Source of the DNA: Hyphochytrium catenoides
Taxonomy: Eukaryota > Sar > Hyphochytriomycetes > Hyphochytriales > Hyphochytriaceae
Reading direction: 5' to 3'
NCBI GenBank assembly: GCA_900088475.1
Contig: FLMG01001299.1
Span: 1-38,707, forward strand
Length of the DNA stretch: 38,707 nt
Positions 9,801-21,800 of this stretch are shown here, piece after piece (the stretch's first letter is position 1; each line of letters begins with the position of its first letter). Both the position numbers and the translations under genes were made by a program. Below the pieces are notes generated by a model. It made no database searches. It was not told the DNA's origin and saw nothing but the letters and a program-made list of their open reading frames with translations.

Positions 9801-12800
9801 GAGTTCAAGGAGCACAGCGGCTGGGCTCTGAGCAACTGTATATAAGTGGCGCCTACCAAGTTGACTCACGGCGCCTCTTGTCTTCCTAATCATCTCTTTC
9901 AATGTTTAGGTTCTTCCCGAGATTCGTCGTCTAAAATTTGACCAAGGGGAAGATCAAGCTATTGAGATATTGTGTCACGAACAGGCAGAAGCTCTCCCAC
10001 TTTCCTCTCCCGTCTCTCTCTCTCTTCCCCCAGAAAAATTTCTCTCGGAGTTGCTCCAGCTCACCAAGCAAAGCCTGAAGTCGGCTCTCGCGTCCTCTCT
10101 AGAGAGATACCAGGAGCAAGCGAGGCCTGACTGGCTCGTCCAAAAGAGGAAGGTGGATGCTGTACAGACTAGCGAAGAGAAGCAGGAAGAGCTGGAACAG
10201 CCCTTTGCAGACTCCTCACAGGTGGCGGAGCTCGCCCTCAGCATTTCTTTTGCCAAAGAGGTGGAGGAGGTCTTTAAGGAGATCAAAGCAGGGACCAAAA
10301 ACGCGATGAAAGACTACGCGGAAAGACAGCTTCTCGTTCTCTCGGACCTCCAAAGAAAGACACGGAGAGCAGGACAACAACGAGAAGCTTATAACCGCCT
10401 TTGCTCGGCGCTTATCGGCGAGCTTGGTCGACGGGATCTGCTAAAACATCTGGTGCAGGAAAGCGTGGATGACAGCAAAGACTTCAAATGGAGGGCGCAG
10501 GTTTTGTCAACCTTTACTTCTTATCTTCCCTAACTCTAATTCTCACCTATGTTTAGGCTGCTGTCAGTGCTAAAGATGGTCACTTGTCGTGAACTAGGGC
10601 TTTGTTTCTTCCTTTTCGCTGTTTCTGTTGCTGCCATCTTCCCGCCCAGAGCTTTGAATTTCGCTATTGTCTGCCCCTTGTAGGTCAAGCACTCCTATGA
10701 AAACTCCAAGATAGAGATGAACTTATTCGACCTCAATTTTGAACATGGAGGTCACTTCTACTCCGCGTCGTCACGCCTGATTATGACTGACTTACTGGAG
10801 AGAATGATTGTTGGTCTATCTCTCAGTCTGCGTTCAGTAGTTCCTTGTGCTTTGGTGGGACCTACAGCCGGGAAGAGGACGATCATTGCCGAAGTGGCCC
10901 GCCTTACAGGCAAGGTCTCTTGCCCATTTCTTTGCTCTTCTATGTCCTCCATTTCGTCTATTTTGTCTATCATTAGAGGGACGGCAGCCGCAGGTGCCTG
11001 GGTCGTCTGGGAACGACTAGAGGATTTGCCCTCTGGCGTGGCGTCTTACACTTTTAGTCTGATGAGCATCCTTTTTGATGCAATCAGAGCCTCAGGCGCC
11101 ATAACAGGTTAGGGAGACGCTGCAGCAACTGGCTTACTGATCTGATCGCTATCATCCTTCTGCACGCATGAACGCTATGTTCTGGACAATAGTATATGTT
11201 TGTCTCTAGTTTCTTGCTCTTACTCTCCGAGTTTCGCCATACGACCTCTTTTGCTAAGGGTGCTCCTAGGTTCGGTCGTTCATTTGGATGGCCTATCAGT
11301 TCCATTAGTGTCCTCCTGCAGCTGCTTTGTAGTGATGCCTTCCCACGGTGCCCACCAAAAGACTTGGGAACGGCTATTCGGAGGTACGATGAGAGGAGAA
11401 AGCGTCAACTTCAGCAACCTCTTTTGCGAGACACTAAAAGTTTCTCTTATACAATCCCTCTCTTGTCTTTGAAGATGCGCGACGTCTTTTCCGGCCCCTC
11501 CACGTGGGGCGTCCGGACCTTCTCTCTCTCTCGTGCCTCCTACTTTTAGCGAGTGGTTTTCTGCACTTCCAGAGCCTCGGACAAAGGCTTGCAGCTTTTC
11601 TTCAACAGCAAGAGTACAAGAATAGGTGCTTTCCTAGCACTGTTGCCCTCTCTCCCTCTCTTCCTTTAGCTATCCTAGAAGAAGGAGTTTTGGAAGATGG
11701 GGAGGAGACGGAAAGAGACGTGTCTTGGCATTTGTGGGATGTCAGAAAGGTCAAAGAGATCACGACGGCTGCTGCCTCTCTTCTTCTTGCCCATCGGGCA
11801 GCTGCAGTTAGCGCCACATTACGTGCGGGGAAAAAGGGTGATCCAGTGGAACGACAGGAGGAGCAAGAGAAGCTACCAGTCCATAAGGTGAGGAATAAGA
11901 AAAAAGGGCTTGCAAGTAGTCATTTACTTCTCCATCGTGGCCGTCCTGTATGTGATCATTTCTTACTCCTGTTATCGATTGCCGTCCCTGACATGTTTGC
12001 TCAAACTATTAGTGGACTTCAGGCCTGCTATTGCACCTTTCTCTAGCCCTGTTCCGCTAATCCTTCATTAACTAGGGCGTAGAAGAGAGACTAGTCCGCA
12101 AGGCTCTGTTGGCTTGCCTAGAGCCTCGGTTTAGAGGCTCACGAAGGGAGGAGCTATTGAAAGATGTTGCACTCTTTTTTGGCAAAATGAACGCTACAGA
12201 GAGTGCGGTTGGTGGACAGAATGGAGTAACAGACACCTCGCCCGAAGAGCAACAGCGTGTTCTCTCGTTCTCAGGTTACTCAGAGCAACTGCATTTATGG
12301 CCAGACGCAACCTTGCTGGTCAAGTGTATGCAGCTCCAGTCGTTAACCGCCAGTCAAAGATCAGTGATAATAGCAGGGCCTCCTGGTAATATAGATAATC
12401 GTCAGCGTCTCTTTGCGTGGACCTCCTCAGCTATGCAATTCATGTCCAAGGCACCTGCTCACCCTCACCCCTATATACTTCTGTAAGCCTCTTCAGCTCC
12501 TTTGTCGGATCGTTGATGCATTTCCTCCATCTTCCCAGGATCGGGTAAAACCCAAGTGCGGAGATTGCTAAACTACGCTCAAGAAAAGGAGCGCGGACCA
12601 GGCAAGGTGTATGTCCGTCCGCTCTCTCCATTGGCACTGGAGACAGAAGAACTGCTCGGTGCCTTAGCGCACGGAGATTGGCGGGATGGACTGTTGACAT
12701 CGCTGCTGAGAAAGGAGAAGGTCTACGCAGTCCTGAACTATGAAAAAGCATTTCCTGCAGGAGTGGACGTCTTAATGTTTGCTGTCTCCTCTTGACCGTT

Positions 12801-15800
12801 CATCATCCTTTCTTATTGCGTCCTATTGTAAAGTGCTTTGTTATGGACCTGCATCATCAACCTTCTTCTTCGCCATTCCTCTAATATCATTCGGCGTCCG
12901 GGCGCCCTTAATTTTTGTTGGTGGGTTATGTTGATACACTTCCTTTTCACCAAACAGGAAGGGGTTGAAGAGAAATGGATCGTTGTAGATGGAGAGCTGA
13001 ACGATGAGCTATTCCATCTTTTGGGAGGTGGACAAGAGTCTCTTGTGCTGCCGACGGGGGAGAAGCTCAAAGTAGAAGAGAATGTCAGGGTCCTTTATGA
13101 GTCCTCGTCTCTATCTCTTCTCTCACCGTCTTCCCTGTCTCATTGCGGGCTTCTGTACATCTCGCCCCTAGACTTTAAGGCGTGGGAAGCCTTATTAGGT
13201 AAGGCGAAGTTGAGCTCACATTTACTCCCCGCACTTCATGCGCAGGATTGTTCTGATATTTTTTTTTGGTCTCCAGAAAGACTGAGATGCGTCAGAACTT
13301 AGCATAGCCTCATCCAAAAATGTTCCTTCTCTCTCTCTGTCTCTTTGTGTCTCTCCCACGCTCTGTCTCTTTGTCTCTCACTCTCTCTCTGTTCTGATCT
13401 AATGATCTTCACATGTCATGCTCTGTCTCAGCGGCCTGGGTTGCAAACTTGGAGACTTCAGGCGTAGTAAAGGAAACTTTAACCAAAGCAACAGAGAGAT
13501 TTCTAAAGGCACCGTTGCAATTTTATAAGACAGTAAGTGCAGCCGTCGCAAGTCTGTGACCTCATTTTATACGGGTATTGTCTGTATGTTGCTCTGCCTA
13601 GCTTTAGGACGTTTCCATAGAAGCCATAGTTTACATGCCATAGCATCAATTCTTTTTTTGCTCTGCCTACTGCCCACAACTTAGCTTTTCCTAATAAGTC
13701 CTATCCATCGCGACCAAAGAGTCAGATCCAGCGCTTAACGGTGCCTCTTTTGATGTCAAATTGTTAGTTGGGCGATGGCCGTACCGTCGCGGTAGTGCAG
13801 ACTTTCATCCGGTACCTACAAGGCCTTCTTGCTTCGCATAAGCGGCTCTTCGAGAACCTTCAAGCTCTGGAGAAGGCAACCGAGTTTGCTGCCGTATGGG
13901 CGATAGGGGGCTCCTTCCTGTCACAAGAGCAGATTTATGGAGCGGCAGATAGGATAGAGAGGACAAGAGGAGAGGAAGCCAACTCTATCTCTTTTTCATC
14001 ATGGTGGCTGAGTTCTGTACCTGACAGTCAGCTACCTCCTGGAATCACGAGTGTCTTTGACGTCTGGTTCAACGACCAGACTTATAGCTTCGAAAGATGG
14101 AGAGATTCACCTTTCTTTAATAGAGAGGTAGGTGACATAACCGCCTATGTCTGTTGATGTGAAAGCTCCCACTCCATGCCTTGATATTGCTTACTAAGTT
14201 TATCTGTTCGTTTCCACTCTGGTGACCCACAGTTGTCATCTCTGCTACGCTACAGATTTTGTCTCGTCATCTAAGCTTTCGCGACGTATGCGTGCCAGGC
14301 ATTGCCTCCCTTCAAGTCTGAACCGTCCACCGCCGATCTTGCGCGGGTCTTCATTCCCACTGAGGCCACAGCTGCTGCGGAGCAGTGGCTTACCGTGACC
14401 CTAACAACAGGAGGAGGAGCAGTGTTGGTGGGGAGAAGCGGGGGAGGGAAGCGAAGAGTGATGAATAACTTTCTTCGGCGCTGGGGCCTCCTCACAGACG
14501 GGATAGACATAAAACATATCGCAATGACTAGCGAGCTATCCTCCGCGCGACTGCAGAGATATTTGGAGAGCCAACTAGTTGGAAGGGAGGCAGAGGACAG
14601 TGGAAAACAAGAAAGACCAGAGTGTGAAGGGGGCGAGATGTCTCCTGGGGAGGGCACCAGACTGCTGCTAGTATTCGTGGAGGATGTCAGCGACGGTATT
14701 GAAAAGAGTGTAGAGTCCAAAGGCAACGCACTGGAGCTTCTACGGCAGTATTACGACTACGAAGCATGGTAAGGGACTCAAGCTGAAACTAGCTGTCGTT
14801 CTTCAGTACATCTTCGTGCTTATGCATTGTGTTTTGTTGCTGCCTGTTACTTGGGCCCAATGTCAAGCATCCAAAGGGCTACTTAGTGATCCTTGGTTCC
14901 TGCTTCCCTCAGGTATGATCGGGGAAAATGGCAGCTGAAGTCTATAACCGGCTGTGCCTTCTACGGCTTAATGAACTACAGCGCCATTCCTTCTTCCTTA
15001 GCTAGAAGGCTTCTCCGCCACCTTTCCGTGGTACCCCTTTTTTCATTCCGTGCGTCGTCTCTCTCTTCTCTGCTGGTTACGCTCCTGGACGGCGCGCTTA
15101 CCGGTTCACGCTCTGATGCCCGGTCATTGATGCTGCCCCTCTCTGAGCTCTTGGTAGATCTCCATTGGACAATAGTCCAACGCTTCCGTCCTAGTCAGTC
15201 ACGGCCACAATTTGTGTTCGGACTGCACAACCTCGTACGTGTGGCACTTTCTATTTGCAAAATAGACAGAGCTACCTTGAAAGGACCGCTTCTCGTTGAG
15301 GTCAGTGGGTGTTCCCAGTATTCTCCTCTAATGTATGCTCGGAAGTCTGCTGCTTACTCTCAACCCTTAGTGTCCTTTCCTCTCCACCTCCCACTTTTTG
15401 CTAGCTAAGTCGTCGACCTTAAGCCTGGTTCTTTCTAAATTGCTTTTCTCCAGTTGCTCTCTCATGAGCTAGAGCGCGAATATGGAGACAGACTCCCAAC
15501 CGCTGATGAGCGAGCGCAGTTCTCCTCTCTCCTTCTGTCGAAGTTCCCGAAGTTCATTCCCCAAGAAGCGATTCCCTCCTCCTCTGCCGAACCTACTGAG
15601 AAAGCGGCAGGCCCAGATACTGAAAATCCCTTCAAACCGCAGTCCCTACTCTTCCAGGCGTTTCCTCCTCTGGCTTCTCAAGAAAAAGAGAATGACGTAG
15701 GAAGGCCAACAGGATATAAGAAGATAGACAACTTGTCTCTAGCGTACAAACAGTTCTCCACCTCCTCTAGCGCGGTACTGTTCAGACCACGTCCGGACCG

Positions 15801-18800
15801 TCGTCTTTTGCTCTGTGAAGCTCTCTTCTGTCAGATCCTTAAGCTCTCCCGAATACTTTGCTCCTACAAGGGTCACGCTGTTCTTTCGGCTCCCTCTGGT
15901 TATGGAAAGAAGACTCTTGCCTCTCTTGCGGCTCTCTGTCTGCAAATCCCCGTTCGGAATCTCCCATTATCAGCTACTCCTCTAAGTGCCGAAGATCTTC
16001 GAAGCAGCCTCCGAACTATAATGGCTGAATTTACAACCGATATGTCAGGTACTGGAGTTCTACTCACGATTAGGGAGGAGGAGGTTCTAGACTGCAAAGG
16101 CTGGGCCGTGCTTGCTGCTTTCCTATCCGGTAAATTAGAAGGAGAAGTCCTCAATGCGGATGACAAGGAGATGCTAACCTCATTGGTGAGGAATCTAATA
16201 GGTCTAGCACGGTTCGCATCGTCTTCCTCACTGATTGTTATATACCCCTGCCTCCTCTAGGTGTGCGAGAAGGCTCGAAGTAACGGTGAAGTCCTGGATC
16301 AAGGGCAGGCCTGGCAGCGGTGTCAAGGTCTCCTGCAAGAACGAGTCCATGTCTTTCTCCTTTCCGGGACCGAACTCTGCCGCTTTGGAAAGGAAGTAAC
16401 TTCCATGATGCAACTCTGGTGCGCACTGAAGAAGAGCGGTTACCTATCTCTCACGCAGAAGACCTCTTTGCTCTCCATGCTCGTTTTCATCATAGTGTTA
16501 GTGTCTCCGTTGCACTCTTCGGCTATGTAGCCAGATTCTTGGCGGTGTGCTGGCACGAATATGACTGCCTAACGCTAGTCAGTCCTAATACAACCCTTGT
16601 CCTTTCCTCTCTTTGACAGCACTGTGATTTGTCTTCCTCCACTTCTGGCTCCAGATTTGTCCTTCCTTGCACAGCAGGCGCTTGGAACCCTGGAGACCCT
16701 TGACCCTAAACTGCGACCAGGAGTGGAAGAATTCTTAGCACAAGCCTTTCTGAGGGCACAGGAGTTGGAAGAACCAAAGGTTCAGAATAGTTCTGATGAC
16801 AGGGAGCCTTACTTCAAGCCCCAAGCCCCTTCTTGAGAGCTTTCTTTGCCGCCCTCTTGCCATCTCCATGGTTCGTCAGCCATTAACCACAAACACTCAC
16901 GTTACCACCTTAGGCCGAGGCCGTAACCTCCTCAGATTTCTACGAGTCCTTGCACACCTTCTGCCACCTGTACATTGAAAAACAGCAAGCAACCCGGCAG
17001 GTTCATCAAATCTCTATCTACCTTCGTCTGTTTCCCTTTAGCCGAATGAAGTTTTTCTGTTCCTTAAAAGGGAAAGGCCCCTGTCTCGCATCATCTTTTC
17101 TTGTTTAGACCAGGCAATGCAAAAACTTAGGTTCTTCCCTTAAACTTTCTTTCAGCAATTGATGGCCCTGGCGAGCGCAACCTTTCGACTGGAAGAGGTG
17201 GAGGGGTCCATCAAAGTCTTCCAAGCTGCCCTCAAGAAGGCGATGACCGAGGTCGACCAAAAGAGGAAAGGTCTAGGCGCTGCCTTCGAGAAGGTGAGCT
17301 ACACGTGCAGGACGGGGGTAAAGTTATTCATAGATGTCCGTCCTAATTCTTCCTAGGTTGAACGGGAGAAATCCAATAGTGTGGCTCTGCAAGCTGCAGT
17401 AGAGAGTCAGAAGCTTGTCTTTCAACGGCTCAGCATGGAAGTGGAAGCGAAAAGGAAGGAGAAGCAGGTTAGGTTGTGGACTTGCAAACGTTCACCCCCA
17501 GCCCCGCCTAGGGTATTCCTTTCACGTTATTATTTATGCAAACCTGCTGTTACACAGGGCGAAGAGATCAAAGCAGCTCCCTTTCTACGCGGCATGCTTC
17601 TGGCTTTGGACCGTTTAGAGGTAAAGGAGGTCGGGCGAATGAAGCTCCTCACGCAATTGCCAGAGGACTGTGACCCTATCGTAGCCGCTTTAGCTGTGCT
17701 GATGGCTGGGGTGCACAAAGGAGTCACCATTCAAAAAAATGGCAAGGTAGGAGGAGGACGGTCATGTGTCGCGTTAGGCAACTTGCCTTCGTCGCGTCCC
17801 CTCCATTCTCTCCATTTTCTTTTCCTTCCGTTCTGAGAAAGAGAAGGCATTCCACCAATACGTCAAGCATTGCCTAGCGGGCTCTTACCTCCCACAGTTT
17901 TAGTGATGGTTCCGCTATCGTGTTATGCTTTGCCCTCTGCCTCTCCTCACCACTCTCTGGAGTTCTCACAACGCTATGTACAATGTTTCTTAGGTCCTTG
18001 AGACGCATCGGACGTGGAAGGTGTTGCGCTCTTCACTGTTCGCCAATATCGCCGAGTTCCTGGAGGAGGATCTGCCGAAATTTATCAAGATGATTGAAGA
18101 ACAAACAGTCCCAGGAGTAAACTGGGTTGAGGCAAGCACTCTCTGTTTCTTTGTTGGTGCTAGTCTTCTCATTTGAATCTTCTGCCGTGGCAGGGTACCG
18201 CCTCAGTCCTAGTCTTTACTCCCTCTGTTTTGCTACCTCTTCTAACGCGATAAAACTCTCTTATCCTTCCAGCTTCGGCCGTTCCTTAATCTAAAGGCAT
18301 TCACAGTGGAGGTCCAGCAGAGGCGGCATCCCGTCACGGCTGCACTATGCGAATGGCTTCTGAACGCCACGCAATACAACGAACTTATGGCGAAGCTGCT
18401 TCCTAAGAAGAAAGTTCTGAAAGAGGTATGAGAATACTACTTACCACTATTGTTCTCGACCCCTGCTGGAGAAAAAGAAACCGCCCGTCCTGCCCAAGTG
18501 GCGCTTTCAGCCGCGTAGCACTCTGTGACTAAAGAGTAATGTCATAGTTTGAGGAAAGGTTCGAGAAGGAGCAAGTCAACCTTCAAATAGCTGAGAGGGA
18601 GGCTATGGAGGGCAAGGCTAAGCTTCACACAGCGGAGGAGAAGTACGCACAGGCACTTCAAGAAATCAAGGATGCTGAAGGTTTCTCCTCTCCATTATGT
18701 CTCGCTCCTGGTCCCTGTAGGTTCTTATCTGACTTGTCCCTTCGCTGTACCATGGCCGTTCTTAGGGATCGTGGCGAAGAGTCAAGAAGCCACGACTTTA

Positions 18801-21800
18801 GCTTCAAAACTTGCGGAGGCATTCGAATCTGACGTTGAGAAGGTGAGACACCACGAGTGCAAGAGAAGGAGAGTGTAAAGAGGCTGGAGGAGCCATACGA
18901 TGAATAAGGCGGAAGTGGTCAGGGTGTGCAAAAGAGGGGAGCCAAAGAACCTCTACCAATTGTGTCTCTTTCGTTCCTCGCGTATGTTAGTGGAAGTCTC
19001 GGGAAGCGTCACTTAGACGCCAGTCAGAGACGCTGCTCGGCAGCAGTCTCATCACTAGTGCTTTCCTGAGCTACTGCGGCCCTTTTAGTCCCGATGTCAG
19101 AGCGGGGATGATCAGCAAGGTAAGGCCGACCTATCCTCCTCCTCCGGTATACTTTGCAGGGCGCCAAGTGATTGTGGGCATGACGGGCCCTTACTTCCCT
19201 TTCCGTTTCCCGGAGAGAAAGCATCCTTCTGCTTTAAGATTATCTCTTACAGCCTCTTCTCGACTTGAGCTATGTCTGTACATTCACATGATTCCTTGCC
19301 ATCGAGCTCATACCGTTTCTTCCTCCGGTTATTACCGGCATTTTGCGGCTGGCCACGTAGTGGATGGAGCTTCTAATTGGCCTAAAGCAAAGCGGGAATG
19401 ATCTTCCATTGTCGCCTAGTTTTTCTCCGTCTTCGTTCCTTTGTACATCGAGAGACACGCTCCTCTTTGCCCAAAGCAAGTTGCCCACGGACGAGTACTC
19501 GATACAGAGCGCCGCCATTGTCAAGAATGCAACCAGGTAAGCAAGTACGACCAAGGAAATGCGGCTTAGACCGTTGATAGCTGGATGAATGGCAGACATC
19601 ACATTCTGCAATTCTGACCGGAATCTCTCTTTCGCTACCTGCATCTCTCTTTGGCGCAATAATTCCATCAGGAGAGCTGTTCTAGTGAAAGACCCCTATC
19701 TCCAAGCCTCTCAGTGGCTGAAGACGCCAGGAGCACTGGGGCTGGATCAGGTGGTATTCACAAAGCTTGGAGGAGGAACAGGTGAAGGGGTCGACAATAT
19801 TGATCAAGCAGTCCAAGCAGCCGTTGAATGGGGAAAGACACTCGTGGTGGACGGAGTTGGAACCTCCAGTTTCCCTCTTTCTCTCTGTGCAGCAGCAACT
19901 CTTGACACTATGCAGCGCAATGGTCAGGAGCTGCTATACTGGGGATCGACTGAAGTCCGTCTCCATCCCTCGTTCCGGCTTGTTCTGCTCTGTCCTCTCT
20001 CCGCTCCCCCACTACCGCAGTCTGTGCGCAGAAAAGTGCAGGTCACCTCCTTTTGTTACGTCTCACCGTCAACGTTGGAGGCAGAATTGAGCAAAGTGGC
20101 ACTGGAGAAGTGTCGTCCTTTGCTCTCTCGCGCCTACTACTCTCTTTGTGCCAGGCAGTCAAGATTGAAGGCCGAGGTCTCTCTGGCAGAGGTGAGAGAC
20201 CACCACCGTCAGATTTTTAGCCTCGCTTCAATCTTTCCCAAGGTTCTTCAACTTCTAGCTCACACACTCTCATCACGTTGTCACCTCTTATTTCCGTGCT
20301 AAGTTCAGAAGATGACTAGGTCTCTTCTCTTTGCTCCACTTCTCATCGGGCGTTGACCCACGTTTTCGGGTCGGGCCTTCTTCTTACCCTTCAAACTCTG
20401 GGATTTAGGATGCGATGGTGCTTGAGATTGGGAGCTATCAGGGGGAGCTCTACAATGATAAGGAAAAAATACGAAGCCTTACAAATATGAAGACCACCAG
20501 CGAAACGCTGAGGAAAACTCTCTCTTCTGCCTCCACACCTCGAGAAGCGATGGAGGTGCAGATTGAATACTACAAAGGGATCGCAGAGAGGGCAGCTCTT
20601 CTCTTTCTCTGGTTGCAGGAGCTGGAGAAAGCGCATCACGTATACTGCTTCTCTTTAGCTTCATTTGTTAGTCTATTTCGTAGTGCAGTCGGCAAGTTTC
20701 TCGAGACGGAGGATAGGGATGGTCTGGAGGTAGCTTTCTCAGCTGGGGCACTGAGGCGGCGGCTAACTGCGGACCCGCCAAGGCTTCCTACGAATCCGCC
20801 TCGCACTCACTGGTGCTCTTACTGCTTCGGCGACTCAGACAAGTCTCCTACCGACGGAGAGGTTGAAAAGGCCGTGAAAGAATGGAAGGAGAAAGACGTA
20901 GCGGCCTCGGAGGAAGAGGTAAGGGCACATCAACCATCTTCTCCCTCTAAATTCTATGCTACCAACATAGGACTAGTCAACGGCTCACTCATCTCTCGTT
21001 AGTTGGTAAATGCCAAGTATGACTTCCTTATTCTCTGTAGGCGCTCAAACTCGTGGCAAACTTGCGTGACTACGTCAGTCAAGCGGTGATACAGCTAGCC
21101 AAACAGGCGCTTTTGCCCGAACATATTCTGCCCGCCGCTCTAAGGCTCGCTCTCCTCCTTCTCAGGCAGGAAATGAAGGAACCTGAGAACGCAGAACTTG
21201 TTCAAAAGGTAAGAAGCCGTATTACAAGGAAAGCGAAGGAGGACGGGTACACGTTTATCATGGGGCGCTATCAGTATTGGTAAAGCTTACCCATTGCCGA
21301 AGGCTTTATAACGTTTATCCCAAGCCTGTTGCTTGGCACCACTTATCCTATGCGGGAGAAATCTCTCTGTTAACTTTGTCCACGCCGCAGTTTCTTCCTG
21401 CTCCAGCGAGACGGACTTCGGGCTTATCCGCTCCTTCTGAGGTGTCTGAGTGGCTAGACAGCCAGACATGGGCATCCGTGAAACGTCTGGAGGAGGTTCC
21501 AGGGCTCACATCTCTGTCCTCTGAGATTTTGAAGGAGGCAGCGGAGTGGGAGGACTGGATAGAAGGTTACGCTCCGGAGCTGGATATGCCGACCGCGCTG
21601 AAAGGTGCCAAAGCGCATATCAGGCTTCTGTTAACAGGTATGAATAGGCAGCAGTTTTGACACCTTTGGAAAGAGGCACAGTCGATGGAAAATCAGTACG
21701 GAGAAGACAACACTTCACCGGTAATGGGCTGATCCTCTCTTTTTCTCTAACCATGCAGCCAATCTTCGTCGTGATCGCCTTCAGGACGCCTGTGAGCTTT

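Noticed and set aside
11625-11671. A 47-base intron-like GT...AG segment in the AAA1/AAA2 region
   Set aside because: Removing it would shift the frame away from the WHLWDVRKVKEI segment, so it is kept as coding.
18117-18131. GC-AG intron donor after GVNWVE in the dynein tip
   Set aside because: A standard GT donor (GTAAAC) at 18117 gives the same phase, so a rare GC donor need not be invoked.
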